Shown: positions 21,150-32,866 of the stretch, piece by piece | Layout of the letters: the number at the start of each line of letters is the position of its first letter | How positions within the stretch are numbered: the stretch's first letter is position 1 | Source: Candidatus Onthocola gallistercoris | GTDB lineage: Bacteria > Bacillota > Clostridia > Lachnospirales > Lachnospiraceae | Assembly (NCBI GenBank): GCA_018715345.1 | Contig: DVLT01000046.1 | Coordinates: 62,001 to 126,000 of the forward strand | Length of the DNA stretch: 64,000 nucleotides | Direction: 5' to 3' | Position numbers and translations under genes: made by a program | The notes under the pieces: model-generated | What the model saw: only the letters and a program-made list of their open reading frames with translations | Database searches by the model: none | Told to the model about the DNA's origin: nothing

Positions 21150-23072
21150 CTAAACATCCAGCTGGGCGTCCTGGGCGTGTCTGTATATAAATGTTTTTCG
21201 GGGCTGGACATCATTGCCCATCAACAGGCTGGTCACATCGGAAGCCATACGGGCGTCTTCGATCTCCACCAGTTTGAGTACGCGGGTTTCCGGATTCAGC
21301 GTAGTCTCCCAAAGCTGGTCCGCGTCCATCTCTCCCAGACCTTTATAACGCTGGAGCGTAAAAGGCGCCTTATGGGCTTTGCGATAGCGTTCCAACGCCT
21401 TATCATCATACAGATATTCTTCTTTCCCACGGGAAGGCATGGCCTTATACAAGGGGGGCATGGCGATATAAACATGGCCCTCAAAGATCAGCTCCGGCAT
21501 GAAACGGTAAAACAGGGTAAGGAGCAAGGTGGAAATGTGGGCGCCGTCCACGTCCGCATCTGCCATGATGATGATCTTATCATAACGGAGTTTGGATATA
21601 TCAAAATCGTTCCCGTAACCTTCTGAAAAGCCACAGCCGAAGGCATTGATCATGGATTTGATCTCCGCGTTGGCCAGGATCTTGTCAATACTCGCCTTTT
21701 CCACATTGAGGATCTTGCCCCGGATGGGCAGTATGGCTTGAAATTCCCGGTTCCTGGCCGTTTTTGCGGAACCGCCGGCGGAATCCCCTTCCACGATAAA
21801 GATCTCGCAGCGGGAAGGATCCCGGCTTTCGCAGTTGGCCAGTTTACCGTTGGAATCAAAGGAATATTTTGGGCGGGAGAGCATGTTTGTCTTGGCCTTT
21901 TCCTCTGTTTTTCGTATTTTTGCGGCTTTTTCCGCACAGGAAAGCACATTTTTCAGTGTGTCCAGATTTTTATCAAAATACCGGGGCAGTTCTTCGCCGG
22001 TGATCTTTGATGCGGCTTTAGAAGCATCCTGGTTGTCCAGTTTTGTCTTTGTCTGCCCTTCAAACCGGGGGGCGGGATGCTTGATGGAGACAACGGCGGT
22101 CATGCCGTTGCGTATATCGGCGCCGGTGAAATTACTGTCCTTTTCTTTTAATATACCCAGCTCCCGGGCATAACTGTTCATGACCGTGGTAAAAGCAGTT
22201 TTAAAACCCGTGATATGGGTACCGCCCTCCGCATTATAAATGTTATTGCAAAAGCCAAGGACATTCTCGTGAAATTCATTCACATATTGAAAAGCAGCCT
22301 CCAGAGTGATCCCCTCATTTTCACCTTTAAAGTAGATCACATCGCAGATCTGTTCCTTATTTTTATTCATATCTTTTATAAAGCCGACGATGCCGTCCGG
22401 CTCATGAAACTCCAAATGTTCGGCTGTCGCCGGACGCAGATCATCGTAGATGATGGTCAGATCCGGATTCAGGTAAGCGGTTTCATGGAGCCGGCTTTTT
22501 ACCTCGTCCTCCTTAAAATCCGTCCGATCAAAGATGGAATCATCCGGGAGAAAAGAAATCTTTGTTCCGGTTTTTCGGGTCTTTCCCAAGGTGGGAAGCA
22601 ACCCCTTTTCCAGCGCCATTGTGGGGATACCCCTTTCAAAATGATCGTGGTGGATATAGCCGTCCCGACTGATCTGCACGTCCATCCAGGAAGAGAGGGC
22701 GTTGACCACCGAAGAGCCTACGCCGTGAAGGCCGCCGCTGGTTTTGTAAACCGAATCGTCAAATTTTCCGCCGGCATGGAGGGTGGTAAAGACAAGCCGC
22801 TCCGCCGGCATACCCTTTTCGTGCATATCCACCGGGACCCCGCGGCCATTATCTTCAATGGTGGCGGAGCCGTCCTTATTTAAGGTGACGTGGATCTGGC
22901 TGCAGAAGCCGGCCAGATGTTCGTCCACCGAATTATCAACGATCTCGTAGATCAGATGGTTCAGTCCCTTGCGGGAAGTACTGCCGATGTACATACCCGG
23001 TCTTTTGCGGACCGCTTCCAGCCCTTCAAGAACGGATATGCTCTCAGCACCGTAGGAATTATTTTGAGCCAT
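21150..23072 (-). CDS. parE: DNA topoisomerase subunit B, GyrB/ParE type
   Basis: SISVLEGLEAVRKRPGMYIGST, TSGGLHGVGSSVVNALS, IVEGDSAGGSAKTARNREFQAILPIRGKILNVEKA. Confidence 0.88.
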   Translation of the reverse strand: MAQNNSYGAESISVLEGLEAVRKRPGMYIGSTSRKGLNHLIYEIVDNSVDEHLAGFCSQIHVTLNKDGSATIEDNGRGVPVDMHEKGMPAERLVFTTLHAGGKFDDSVYKTSGGLHGVGSSVVNALSSWMDVQISRDGYIHHDHFERGIPTMALEKGLLPTLGKTRKTGTKISFLPDDSIFDRTDFKEDEVKSRLHETAYLNPDLTIIYDDLRPATAEHLEFHEPDGIVGFIKDMNKNKEQICDVIYFKGENEGITLEAAFQYVNEFHENVLGFCNNIYNAEGGTHITGFKTAFTTVMNSYARELGILKEKDSNFTGADIRNGMTAVVSIKHPAPRFEGQTKTKLDNQDASKAASKITGEELPRYFDKNLDTLKNVLSCAEKAAKIRKTEEKAKTNMLSRPKYSFDSNGKLANCESRDPSRCEIFIVEGDSAGGSAKTARNREFQAILPIRGKILNVEKASIDKILANAEIKSMINAFGCGFSEGYGNDFDISKLRYDKIIIMADADVDGAHISTLLLTLFYRFMPELIFEGHVYIAMPPLYKAMPSRGKEEYLYDDKALERYRKAHKAPFTLQRYKGLGEMDADQLWETTLNPETRVLKLVEIEDARMASDVTSLLMGNDVQPRKTFIYRHAQDAQLDV

Positions 23073-23172
23073 ATATTTTAACATCCTTTCGATTATCCTG
23101 ATCCGGCTTGTATGGCCGGACTTTAGGTTGTTGTGTTCGTCAGCCCGTAAAAGGATAGAAGGCTGTGCTTTT

Positions 23173-24159
23173 CTAGATCAAGGCCAGTGAACGGAGTAAA
23201 AATATCCAGAAAGTCAGTGTCACAGAGGACAGCAGTGTGGCCAGGACGATGATCCCGGAAGTCAGCACCGCGTCATTGTGCATATTTTTGGCCATGATAT
23301 AGCAGCTGACTGTGGTGGGAGATCCAAGCATGATCAGTATGGCCACCAGCTCGCTTTCCCGAAATCCGAATGCGATGGCAAAGGGGAAAAAGATGGCGGG
23401 AAGGACGAGCAGTTTGATGAAGGAAGCCACAAGAGCCGGGCGAAATTTCTCCAAAGCATGTCCCATATCAAAACTGGCGCCGACCACAAGGAGAGCCAGC
23501 GGCGTTGCCAAGGAGGACACGCTGTCCACGGTTTTTAAAAGCATCTGGGGTATGGGGAGACCGGACAGATTGTACAGGCAGCCTGCCAATATCCCCAGTA
23601 TGATCGGGTTTTTTGCAATATTGATACAAGCCTTTTTAAGGGTTGCTTTCATAGAAGAAGCACCTTTGGAAGGCAATGTATTTTCAGAAGAGATTTTACC
23701 CATATCTTCCCCGATGGTCAATATGACAACGGAAAAAATATTATATAAGGGAACGGCGGAAATGATCATCAAAGGCGCCATGCCCGAATTGCCGTAGATA
23801 TTTTCGATGAAGGCAATGCCTAGGACAGCGGCGCTGCCCCTGGCCGCTCCCTGGGCAAAAGCGCCGATCATTTCCGGCTGTTTCCTGAGATACCATCGGG
23901 CAAAGAGCCAGACGCCCACGAACATGAGGGTGGTGGAGATCATGCAGAAGGCGATGAAAGCCGGATCAAATACCTGTCGGATATCTGCGGTGGCGATATC
24001 TTGGAACAGAAGGACCGGTAAAGCTGCTTTAAAGACAAAACGGTCTGCAACGGTCGTAAAAGACCTGGTGAGCATCCCTGTTTTCATCAATACCCACCCG
24101 AGGACCATGACCAGAAAAACGGGAACCGTGGCATTTAAACTAAAAATAAAATTATCCAT
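23173..24159 (-). CDS. AEC family (auxin efflux carrier-like) transporter
   Basis: About 10 TM helices; FAQGAARGSAAVLGIAFIENIYGNSGMAP; LGSPTTVSCYIMAKNM. Confidence 0.85.
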   Translation of the reverse strand: MDNFIFSLNATVPVFLVMVLGWVLMKTGMLTRSFTTVADRFVFKAALPVLLFQDIATADIRQVFDPAFIAFCMISTTLMFVGVWLFARWYLRKQPEMIGAFAQGAARGSAAVLGIAFIENIYGNSGMAPLMIISAVPLYNIFSVVILTIGEDMGKISSENTLPSKGASSMKATLKKACINIAKNPIILGILAGCLYNLSGLPIPQMLLKTVDSVSSLATPLALLVVGASFDMGHALEKFRPALVASFIKLLVLPAIFFPFAIAFGFRESELVAILIMLGSPTTVSCYIMAKNMHNDAVLTSGIIVLATLLSSVTLTFWIFLLRSLALI

Positions 24160-25060
24160 GATTTTGCTGACACTCCTTATAAAAATGTATGAACTGTTCC
24201 ACCGCTTTTTCCCGGCGGCTCTTTTTCAGGTAGGCGAACCCGACTTCCCGCTGATGGATGGGAATATCCAAGGGTATTTCGATCAAAGTGCCGTTTTCCA
24301 ATTCTTCCTGGACAAATTCTTTGATGACGCAAGCCACTCCCAGACCGATCTTGGCAAATTCGATCAACAGATCCATACTGGTCACCTCGATCAGGTTATC
24401 TGTGATCTCAATGCGGTTGGCGGTCAGATAATCATCGATATATTGTCGGGTCATATTGTGCTTGTCCAACAGCATGAGAGTGGCCTCCTGGAACAGGCGG
24501 ACGTCATCTGTGTGGACTGCGTTCAGATGCTTCATATAATCCGGGGACGCCACGAAAATATCGGATATATTGCCCAGGGAGAAGAAGTCCAGCGATTTGA
24601 TGGACGCCGGGCGGGCGACCAATCCCACATCTATGTTGCCCTGATCCAATGCCGCCAATGTCTGATTGGAACTTTGGGATGAGATCAGTATTTTTATATG
24701 GGGATATTGCCGGATGAAAGGTTTAAGATAGGGAAGCAGTAAAAAACGGCACAGCGTGTTGCTGGTACCGATCTGTATACGCCCCACGCCCAGATGGGTC
24801 ATCCGCTTGATCTTGTTTTCACCGGTATCGATGGCCTCAAAGGCTTTTTGGATATGCTGAAAGAGGATCTTTCCCTCCGCTGTGAGAAAAACACCCCGGG
24901 AGCTTCTCGTAAATAGTTTCACATCCAGACTTTCCTCCAGGCGGCTGATGGATTTGCTGATGGCCGGCTGGCTGATATAGAGCTGCTTGGCCGCCTGGGA
25001 TATGTTGCCCGTATTGGCAACCACATAAAATATTCGGTATAAACTCAGATGCTGATCCAT
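24152..25060 (-). CDS. LysR-family transcriptional regulator
   Basis: LYRIFYVVANTGNISQAAKQLYISQPAISKSISRLEESLDVKLFTRSSRGVFLTAEG. Confidence 0.93.
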   Translation of the reverse strand: MDQHLSLYRIFYVVANTGNISQAAKQLYISQPAISKSISRLEESLDVKLFTRSSRGVFLTAEGKILFQHIQKAFEAIDTGENKIKRMTHLGVGRIQIGTSNTLCRFLLLPYLKPFIRQYPHIKILISSQSSNQTLAALDQGNIDVGLVARPASIKSLDFFSLGNISDIFVASPDYMKHLNAVHTDDVRLFQEATLMLLDKHNMTRQYIDDYLTANRIEITDNLIEVTSMDLLIEFAKIGLGVACVIKEFVQEELENGTLIEIPLDIPIHQREVGFAYLKKSRREKAVEQFIHFYKECQQNHG

Positions 25061-25085
25061 GATCGTCCTTTCCATAACTAATGAT

Positions 25086-25120
25086 TATAATAGATATTCA
25101 TAATATGTATTACTATTATA
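25086..25120. promoter_or_regulatory. Inverted repeat in lysR/leuC divergent intergenic region
   Basis: TATAATAG-(19 nt)-CTATTATA; AT-rich, candidate LTTR operator. Confidence 0.5.
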
Positions 25121-25182
25121 TCTCCAAATGTGTTATTCTATCAAGTAAGAAATATAAAAACAACGGGTGAGGAGGAATTGCA

Positions 25183-26448
25183 ATGGGAATGACCATGACA
25201 CAAAAGATTTTGGCAGCGGCGGCAGGACTTCCGGAGGTCCATGCGGGGGATCTGATCATGGCAGATCTGGATATGGTCCTGGCCAACGATATCACTGGAC
25301 CGGTGGCCATCCATGAGATGGATAAGTTTGCTGCAAAAGGAGTTTTTGATAAGAATAAGATTGCTCTTGTACCAGATCATTTTTCCCCGAACAAAGATAT
25401 CAAATCGGCACAGAATTGTAAATGCATGCGGGAATTTGCCCATGCAAATGATGTGACCCATTTTTACGAAGTGGGAGAGATGGGTATTGAACATGCGCTG
25501 CTTCCGGAAAAAGGTATCGTCACCGCTGGAGACACGGTGATCGGCGCTGATTCACATACATGTACTTACGGCGCCCTGGGCGCGTTTTCCACAGGGGTGG
25601 GAAGTACAGACGCGGCCTGTGGTATGGCTACTGGAAAAGCCTGGTTTAAGGTGCCGTCAGCCATTCAATTTATCCTGACAGGGAAACCCTCAAAATGGGT
25701 CAGCGGCAAAGATATCATCCTGCATATCATCGGCATGATCGGTGTGGACGGGGCTTTGTACAGATCCATGGAGTTTGTGGGTGACGGTATTGCCCATCTG
25801 TCCATGGACGACCGGTTTACCATTGCCAACATGGCCATTGAGGCCGGCGGAAAGAATGGTATCTTCCCGGTGGATGAAAAGACGGAGGCTTATCTTAAGG
25901 AACACGGCAGCAAGCCTTATAAGATCTATGAAGCGGATGAGGATGCGGAATATGACGAGGTGTATACCATCGATCTGAGTACGTTAAAGCCAACGGTGGC
26001 CTTCCCCCATTTGCCGGAAAATACCCATACCATTGATGAAGTGGGCGATATCGATATCGATCAGGTGGTCATCGGTTCCTGTACCAACGGACGACTGGAG
26101 GACCTTCAGACGGCGGCGGAGATATTAAAAGGCCGGAAGGTGAAAAAAGGACTTCGGGTCATCGTCATACCGGCTACCCAGCAGATCTACATGGATGCCA
26201 TGAAAGCCGGCTATATCCAGACTTTTATCGAGGCGGGAGCCATCGTAAGCACCCCCACCTGCGGACCGTGTCTGGGCGGCTATATGGGTATATTGGCGGA
26301 CCATGAACGGTGCGTATCCACGACAAATCGGAATTTTGTCGGCAGGATGGGTCATGTGACATCTGAGATTTATCTGGCAAGCCCGGCGGTGGCGGCGGCC
26401 AGCGCTGTGACCGGGAAAATATCCGGACCGGCCAGCCTGGGATTATAA
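25183..26448 (+). CDS. leuC: 3-isopropylmalate dehydratase large subunit
   Basis: [62 protein letters not shown]. Confidence 0.95.
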   Translation: MGMTMTQKILAAAAGLPEVHAGDLIMADLDMVLANDITGPVAIHEMDKFAAKGVFDKNKIALVPDHFSPNKDIKSAQNCKCMREFAHANDVTHFYEVGEMGIEHALLPEKGIVTAGDTVIGADSHTCTYGALGAFSTGVGSTDAACGMATGKAWFKVPSAIQFILTGKPSKWVSGKDIILHIIGMIGVDGALYRSMEFVGDGIAHLSMDDRFTIANMAIEAGGKNGIFPVDEKTEAYLKEHGSKPYKIYEADEDAEYDEVYTIDLSTLKPTVAFPHLPENTHTIDEVGDIDIDQVVIGSCTNGRLEDLQTAAEILKGRKVKKGLRVIVIPATQQIYMDAMKAGYIQTFIEAGAIVSTPTCGPCLGGYMGILADHERCVSTTNRNFVGRMGHVTSEIYLASPAVAAASAVTGKISGPASLGL

Positions 26449-26465
26449 ATAAGGAGGTAGGACAG

Positions 26466-26963
26466 ATGAAAGCGTGCGGCACAGTTTTTAAATATGGAGA
26501 TAACGTGGATACGGATGTGATCATTCCGGCCAGACATCTGGCGATCACCGATCCAAAAGGGCTGGCGGAACACTGCATGGAAGATATTGATGCGGATTTT
26601 GTAAAAAAGGTCAAGGAAGGCGACATCATCGTGGCACAGAAAAATTTCGGCTGCGGTTCTTCAAGGGAACATGCGCCTATGGCCATCAAAGCTTCTGGGA
26701 TCAGCTGTGTGATCGCCGAAACATTCGCCCGGATCTTCTATCGTAATGCCATCAACATCGGCCTCCCCATCATTGAATGCAAGGAAGCTTCCGAAAAGAT
26801 CGAAGCCGGTGATGTGGTGGAGATCGATTTTGACGAAGGTATCATTTATAACAGGACGAAAGATGAGTCTTATAAAGGCCAAGCCTTCCCACCGTTTATG
26901 CAGGATCTGATCGCTGCCGGTGGTTTGATCAACTATATGAACCAGAATGCAAAAACGCATTGA
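26466..26963 (+). CDS. leuD: 3-isopropylmalate dehydratase small subunit
   Basis: [50 protein letters not shown]. Confidence 0.95.
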   Translation: MKACGTVFKYGDNVDTDVIIPARHLAITDPKGLAEHCMEDIDADFVKKVKEGDIIVAQKNFGCGSSREHAPMAIKASGISCVIAETFARIFYRNAINIGLPIIECKEASEKIEAGDVVEIDFDEGIIYNRTKDESYKGQAFPPFMQDLIAAGGLINYMNQNAKTH

Positions 26964-27045
26964 AAAAAAATTGAAATTAAGTTATGATATTATTAGTCAT
27001 TGGAAGAAATAATCTGAAAATGACGTATCAGGAAAGGAATCGACT

Positions 27046-28128
27046 ATGAATGCACAGATTGCAGTCATTAAGGGTGACGGCATTGGACCCGAGATCGTGA
27101 CAGAAGCATTGAAGATTTTGGATAAGGTCAGTGAGAAGTTCGGACATCATTTTGAATATGTACCGGTACTTATGGGCGGTTGTTCTATTGACGCAACCGG
27201 CGTTCCGCTGACAGATGAAGCGATCGAGACGTGCAAAAAAAGCGATGCTGTCCTTTTAGGGGCCATCGGCGGCGATACGACCACTTCCCCATGGTATAAG
27301 CTGGATCCTTCCCTCCGGCCGGAGGCGGGTCTTTTGAAACTTCGTAAAGCGTTGGGATTATTCGCCAATATCCGACCGGCTTACCTGTATAAAGAGTTGA
27401 AAGCGGCATGTCCGCTCAAGGATGAGATCATTGGTGACGGCTTCGATATGGTGATCATGCGGGAGCTGACGGGAGGGCTGTACTTTGGTGACCGAAAGAC
27501 GGTTCAGGAAAACGGCGTCTTGAAAGCCTATGACTCTTTAACTTATGATGAGAATGAAATAAGACGTATTGCCGTCAAGGGTTTTGAAACGGCTATGAAA
27601 CGTAAAAAACATGTGACCAGTGTGGATAAGGCGAATGTCCTGGATTCTTCCAGGCTGTGGCGCAAGGTTGTGGATGAGGTCGCCAAAGATTATCCGGAAG
27701 TGACCTATGAGCATATGCTCGTGGACAACTGTGCCATGCAGCTGGTAAAGGATCCCCGGCAGTTTGATGTGATCCTGACGGAGAACATGTTCGGGGACAT
27801 CCTTTCCGACGAAGCCAGTGAGGTGACCGGCTCCATCGGGATGCTTTCTTCGGCAAGTCTTTGTGAGACATCCCTTGGACTGTATGAACCAAGTCACGGT
27901 TCCGCTCCGGATATTGCCGGGACAGACCAGGCCAATCCATTGGCGACCATTCTTTCGGCAGCCATGCTGCTGCGTTATTCTCTGAACCTGGATGCGGAAG
28001 CAGACGCGGTGGAGGCAGCAGTACAAAAGACATTGGAGGATGGATACCGTACTGTAGATATACAGGATGGTAAGGGCAAGCTGGTCGGCTGCAAAGCCAT
28101 GGGAGACGCTGTGGCAGAGCGGATCTGA
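27046..28128 (+). CDS. leuB: 3-isopropylmalate dehydrogenase
   Basis: [62 protein letters not shown]. Confidence 0.97.
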   Translation: MNAQIAVIKGDGIGPEIVTEALKILDKVSEKFGHHFEYVPVLMGGCSIDATGVPLTDEAIETCKKSDAVLLGAIGGDTTTSPWYKLDPSLRPEAGLLKLRKALGLFANIRPAYLYKELKAACPLKDEIIGDGFDMVIMRELTGGLYFGDRKTVQENGVLKAYDSLTYDENEIRRIAVKGFETAMKRKKHVTSVDKANVLDSSRLWRKVVDEVAKDYPEVTYEHMLVDNCAMQLVKDPRQFDVILTENMFGDILSDEASEVTGSIGMLSSASLCETSLGLYEPSHGSAPDIAGTDQANPLATILSAAMLLRYSLNLDAEADAVEAAVQKTLEDGYRTVDIQDGKGKLVGCKAMGDAVAERI

Positions 28129-28146
28129 AGATGTTTCATCATATGA

Positions 28147-28180
28147 CGGCAGACGTGGGATGCGTCTGCCGTTTTTATAT
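28147..28180 (+). terminator. Terminator after leuB
   Basis: acggcagacgtgggatgcgtctgccgtttttat. Confidence 0.75.
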
Positions 28181-28278
28181 CCTTACGGGTATGATCCAGA
28201 GGGAAACAGGACGGATGGCCTTCGTGTATCCCCTCAGGGGAAACATCCGTTGAAAGATGTGAAAAGCACAACAGAAAA

Positions 28279-28329
28279 AGTACAATATAGTACAAAAAGT
28301 ATTGCAAAGTACATGAAGTATGTTATAAT
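28279..28329 (+). promoter_or_regulatory. ilvD promoter overlapped by phased AGTA repeats
   Basis: AGTA at 28279, 28289, 28298, 28308, 28317; TTGCAA (28302) N16 TATAAT (28324-28329). Confidence 0.65.
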
Positions 28330-28349
28330 ACAAAAAGGAGATGAGTCCA

Positions 28350-30023
28350 TTGAGAAGTGATACTGTAAAAACCGGGATGCAGCAGGCACCCCACCGCTCA
28401 CTTTTTAACGCTCTTGGTATGACAAAAGAAGAGATGAAAAAACCGCTTGTGGGTATTGTCAGCTCTTATAATGAGATCGTTCCCGGGCATATGAACCTGG
28501 ATAAAATCGTGGAAGCCGTTAAATTAGGTGTGGCCATGGCCGGCGGTACGCCGGTGGTATTCCCTGCGATCGCTGTCTGCGATGGCATTGCCATGGGACA
28601 TATCGGCATGAAGTATTCTCTGGTCACAAGGGATCTGATCGCGGATTCCACAGAATGTATGGCAATGGCCCATCAGTTTGATGCTCTTGTCATGGTACCC
28701 AACTGTGATAAGAATGTGCCGGGACTTCTCATGGCTGCGGCACGGATCAATGTGCCCACCGTTTTCGTATCCGGAGGCCCCATGCTTGCCGGACATGTGA
28801 AAGGACAGAAACGGAGCCTTTCCAGCATGTTTGAAGCAGTAGGCGCTTATTCAGCGGGTACGATGAGCGCTGAGGATGTGGAAGAGTTTGAGAATAAAGT
28901 ATGTCCCACCTGTGGATCCTGTTCCGGAATGTATACGGCCAATTCCATGAACTGTCTGACGGAAGTTTTGGGTATGGGCCTTAAGGGTAACGGTACGATC
29001 CCGGCGGTCTATTCGGATCGGATCCGGCTGGCCAAACATGCGGGTATGCAGGTCATGGAAGTACTCCGTCGGAATATACGGCCAAGGGACATCCTGACAG
29101 AGAAGGCATTTTACAATGCTCTAACGGTGGATATGGCGCTGGGCTGTTCCACAAACAGTATGCTCCATCTCCCGGCGATCGCCCATGAGGCCGGCATTGA
29201 GCTGGATCTGGACGTTGCCAATGCGATCAGCGCTAAGACTCCGAACCTGTGTCATCTGGCACCGGCGGGGTATACTTATATTGAAGAATTAAATGAAGCC
29301 GGCGGTGTTTATGCTGTGATGAATGAACTGAACAAAAAAGGACTGCTTTATACAGACCTGATCACTGTCACAGGCAAGACCGTGGGCGAGAATATCGAAG
29401 GCTGTGTTAACAAGAATCCGGAAGTTATCCGCCCCATCGATAATCCTTACAGCGAGACAGGCGGCATTGCTGTCCTTAAAGGCAACATTGCGCCGGATTC
29501 CTGTGTGGTAAAACGTTCAGCGGTCGTACCGGAGATGATGGTGCACGAAGGACCGGCCAGAGTGTTTGACTGTGAGGAGGACGCTATTGCGGCCATCAAA
29601 GGCGGCAAGATCGTGGAAGGTGATGTGGTGGTCATCCGCTATGAAGGACCGAAAGGTGGTCCGGGTATGCGTGAGATGCTCAATCCCACGTCAGCCATTG
29701 CAGGCATGGGGCTGGGTTCTTCTGTAGCTCTGATTACAGACGGACGGTTTTCCGGCGCTTCCAGGGGCGCGTCCATCGGACATGTGTCACCGGAGGCGGC
29801 AGTGGGAGGTCCGATCGCTTTGATCGAGGAAGGCGATATCATCGCCATCAATATCCCGGAGAATACGATCAATGTCAAGGTTTCCGATGAAGAGCTGGAA
29901 AGACGCCGGAAGAACTGGCAGCCAAGACCGGCAAAAGTGACGACGGGTTATCTGTCCAGATACGCTTCTTTAGTCACATCGGCGAATCGGGGAGCCATCC
30001 TCGAGATCCCAAAAGTACAGTAG
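28350..30023 (+). CDS. ilvD: Dihydroxy-acid dehydratase
   Basis: [24 protein letters not shown] start context (TTG codon 9 nt after AAGGAG), [24 protein letters not shown]. Confidence 0.96.
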   Translation: MRSDTVKTGMQQAPHRSLFNALGMTKEEMKKPLVGIVSSYNEIVPGHMNLDKIVEAVKLGVAMAGGTPVVFPAIAVCDGIAMGHIGMKYSLVTRDLIADSTECMAMAHQFDALVMVPNCDKNVPGLLMAAARINVPTVFVSGGPMLAGHVKGQKRSLSSMFEAVGAYSAGTMSAEDVEEFENKVCPTCGSCSGMYTANSMNCLTEVLGMGLKGNGTIPAVYSDRIRLAKHAGMQVMEVLRRNIRPRDILTEKAFYNALTVDMALGCSTNSMLHLPAIAHEAGIELDLDVANAISAKTPNLCHLAPAGYTYIEELNEAGGVYAVMNELNKKGLLYTDLITVTGKTVGENIEGCVNKNPEVIRPIDNPYSETGGIAVLKGNIAPDSCVVKRSAVVPEMMVHEGPARVFDCEEDAIAAIKGGKIVEGDVVVIRYEGPKGGPGMREMLNPTSAIAGMGLGSSVALITDGRFSGASRGASIGHVSPEAAVGGPIALIEEGDIIAINIPENTINVKVSDEELERRRKNWQPRPAKVTTGYLSRYASLVTSANRGAILEIPKVQ

Positions 30024-30037
30024 AGGAGGCGTGGAAG

Positions 30038-31720
30038 ATGGAATTGACAGGTGCGCAGATCGTCATTGAATGTCTGAAAGAACAAGGTGTGGATACGGTC
30101 TTTGGATATCCGGGCGGTACCATACTGAATGTATACGATGAATTGTATAAACACAGTGATGAGATCCATCACTACCTTACCTCCCACGAGCAAGGCGCGA
30201 CCCATGCGGCCGATGGCTATGCTCGGGCTACGGGAAAAACGGGCGTTGTCTTTGTTACGTCCGGTCCGGGCGCGACCAATACGGTCACTGGCATCGCCAC
30301 AGCTTATATGGATTCCATCCCCATTGTGGTCATTACCTGCAATGTGGGCAAGAGCCTTCTTGGAAAAGACAGCTTCCAGGAAGTGGATGTACAGGGTATC
30401 ACGATGCCTGTCACAAAATACAATTTTATCGTTAAAGATGTGGATCGGCTGGCAGATGTGATCCGGCGGGCATTTACCATTGCCCAGACTGGACGGCCTG
30501 GACCGGTACTCATCGATATCACAAAAGATGTTACCAGCGCAACCGCTGAGTATACATATAAAAAACCTTTGCCTATTGAGCCGGTGACCGATACCTTTAC
30601 CGAAGAGGATCTGGAGAAGGCAGAAACCATGATCGCCCATGCGAAGAGACCTTTTATCTTTGTGGGAGGCGGTGCAGTCATCTCGGGAGCCACGGAGGAA
30701 GTACGCAAGTTCGCACACAAGATCGATGCCCCGGTGGCGGATTCCCTGATGGGAAAAGGCGTTTTTGACGGCAATGATCCGGCTTATACAGGCATGATAG
30801 GCATGCATGGGACAAAGGTTTCAAATTTTGGTATCAACCAGAGTGATCTGGTGATCACCATTGGTTCTCGTTTTTCCGACCGTGTGGTTGGAAATGCGTC
30901 CACCTTTGCCAGTAAGGCAAAGATCATCCAGATCGATGTGGATGCGGCGGAGATCAATAAGAACGTCGTTGTGGATCATTCGATCGTGGGTGACGCAAAA
31001 GTCATTCTGCGTAAGCTGAATGCCCGGCTGAATCAGATGGAACATCCGGAATGGATGGACTATATTACCGGACTCAAGTGGAAATATCCGCAGATCTGTG
31101 ATAAAACCCGTCTGACTGGCCCCGCTGTTGTGGATGCGATCTATGAGCTGACAGATGGCAACGCTGTCATCTGCACGGAAGTTGGACAGAACCAGATGTG
31201 GGCCGCCCAGTATTACAAATACGACGACCCGCGGAAACTGATCACATCCGGTGGGTTGGGGACCATGGGCTATGGCCTGGGGGCTTCCATAGGGGCCAAA
31301 CTTGGCCGGCCGGATACGCTTGTTGTAAACATAGCCGGAGACGGATGTTTCCGTATGAATTTCAACGAGTTGATCACAGCTTCTAAATATCATATTCCTA
31401 TTATAGAAGTTATTGTGAATAACAGTGTACTGGGAATGGTACGCCAGTGGCAGACTTTGTTCTATGGACGCCGTTATTCCAATACAATGCTTGGAGATGG
31501 TATTGACTATGCAAAGGTTGCAGAAGCCTGCGGCTGTAAGGGGGTAACCATCACAAGTCTGGATGATTTCAAGGAAGCTTTCAAAGAGGCCATGAAATCC
31601 ACAGATCAGCCGGTCGTACTCAACTGTCTCATCGATGAGGACGAAAAAGTATGGCCTATGGTGGCACCGGGGGCATCAATCTCAGAAGCATTTTCTGAAG
31701 AGGATATGATTAGAAAATAA
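30038..31720 (+). CDS. ilvB: Acetolactate synthase large subunit
   Basis: FGYPGGTILNVYDELY, SHEQGATHAADGYARATGKTGVVFVTSGPGATN, GDGCFRMNFNELITA. Confidence 0.97.
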   Translation: MELTGAQIVIECLKEQGVDTVFGYPGGTILNVYDELYKHSDEIHHYLTSHEQGATHAADGYARATGKTGVVFVTSGPGATNTVTGIATAYMDSIPIVVITCNVGKSLLGKDSFQEVDVQGITMPVTKYNFIVKDVDRLADVIRRAFTIAQTGRPGPVLIDITKDVTSATAEYTYKKPLPIEPVTDTFTEEDLEKAETMIAHAKRPFIFVGGGAVISGATEEVRKFAHKIDAPVADSLMGKGVFDGNDPAYTGMIGMHGTKVSNFGINQSDLVITIGSRFSDRVVGNASTFASKAKIIQIDVDAAEINKNVVVDHSIVGDAKVILRKLNARLNQMEHPEWMDYITGLKWKYPQICDKTRLTGPAVVDAIYELTDGNAVICTEVGQNQMWAAQYYKYDDPRKLITSGGLGTMGYGLGASIGAKLGRPDTLVVNIAGDGCFRMNFNELITASKYHIPIIEVIVNNSVLGMVRQWQTLFYGRRYSNTMLGDGIDYAKVAEACGCKGVTITSLDDFKEAFKEAMKSTDQPVVLNCLIDEDEKVWPMVAPGASISEAFSEEDMIRK

Positions 31721-31742
31721 AAAACAAAAGGAGATTAAGAAA

Positions 31743-32834
31743 ATGAGCAGAGTATGGAATTTCTCAGCAGGACCTGCCGTATTACCGGTTGAAGTTCTGC
31801 AGGAAGCAGCAGATGAAATGTTGGATTACAAAGGATCCGGTATGGGCGTTATGGAGATGAGCCATCGGTCCAAAGTTTACGACAACATCATCAAAGAAGC
31901 TGAGGCTGATTTAAGAACCCTTTTAAACATTCCGGACAACTACAAGGTATTATTCCTTCAGGGCGGCGCGCATACCCAGTTCGCCATGATCCCGATGAAC
32001 TTCCTTCATAAGGGCAAAGCCGGCTACATCGTAACCGGAAACTGGGCTAAGAAAGCGTTCAACGAAGCAAAGAAATACGGCGATATCGTTAAACTGGCTT
32101 CCTCTGAAGACAAGACATTCAGCTATATTCCGGACTGCTCCGATCTTCCGATCACAGACGATATGGACTATGTATACATCTGTGAGAACAACACGATCTT
32201 CGGAACGAAATTCTGGGAGCTGCCGAACACGAAGGGTATCGATCTGATCTCCGATATGTCTTCCTGCTTCCTTTCCGAACCGGTGGACGTATCCAAATAC
32301 GCGATGATCTACGCGGGCGCTCAGAAGAACGTTGGTCCGGCCGGCGTTGTTATCTGCATCATCCGTGAAGACCTGATCCCGGAAGAAAAAGACTGCTTCC
32401 CGGGCACACCGACCATGCTCCAGTACAAAGTCCATGCGGACGCAGGCTCCCTGTACAACACACCGCCCGCATACGGCATCTATTTCTGCGGCCTTGTATT
32501 CAAATGGCTCCTCAGAAACGGCGGACTGGAAGCAATGAAAGAAAAGAACATCGCGAAAGCGAAAGTTCTTTACGATTATCTGGATTCCCAGGATTTCTAT
32601 CATGGAACCGTTGTTCCGAAAGATCGTTCTCTGATGAACGCTCCGTTTGTCATCGGTGACAAAGATCTGGAAGCCAAATTCATCAAAGAAGCTGCAGATG
32701 CCGGCTTTGTAAACCTGAAAGGCCATAAGATCACCGGAGGTATGAGAGCAAGTATGTATAATGCTATGCCGATCGAAGGCGTTGAAGCTCTGGTTGAATT
32801 TATGAAGAAATTTGCTGCTGAAAATCAGAAATAA
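31743..32834 (+). CDS. serC: Phosphoserine aminotransferase
   Basis: MSRVWNFSAGPAVLPVEVLQEAADEMLDYKGSGMGVMEMSHRSKVY. Confidence 0.97.
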   Translation: MSRVWNFSAGPAVLPVEVLQEAADEMLDYKGSGMGVMEMSHRSKVYDNIIKEAEADLRTLLNIPDNYKVLFLQGGAHTQFAMIPMNFLHKGKAGYIVTGNWAKKAFNEAKKYGDIVKLASSEDKTFSYIPDCSDLPITDDMDYVYICENNTIFGTKFWELPNTKGIDLISDMSSCFLSEPVDVSKYAMIYAGAQKNVGPAGVVICIIREDLIPEEKDCFPGTPTMLQYKVHADAGSLYNTPPAYGIYFCGLVFKWLLRNGGLEAMKEKNIAKAKVLYDYLDSQDFYHGTVVPKDRSLMNAPFVIGDKDLEAKFIKEAADAGFVNLKGHKITGGMRASMYNAMPIEGVEALVEFMKKFAAENQK

Positions 32835-32866
32835 TCGAAACGAAGCATTATAAGGAGAATGAGATC

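Noticed and set aside
19245-22883. Plus-strand ORFs of 100-220 aa opposite parC/parE
   Set aside because: Shadow ORFs of the minus-strand topoisomerase genes.
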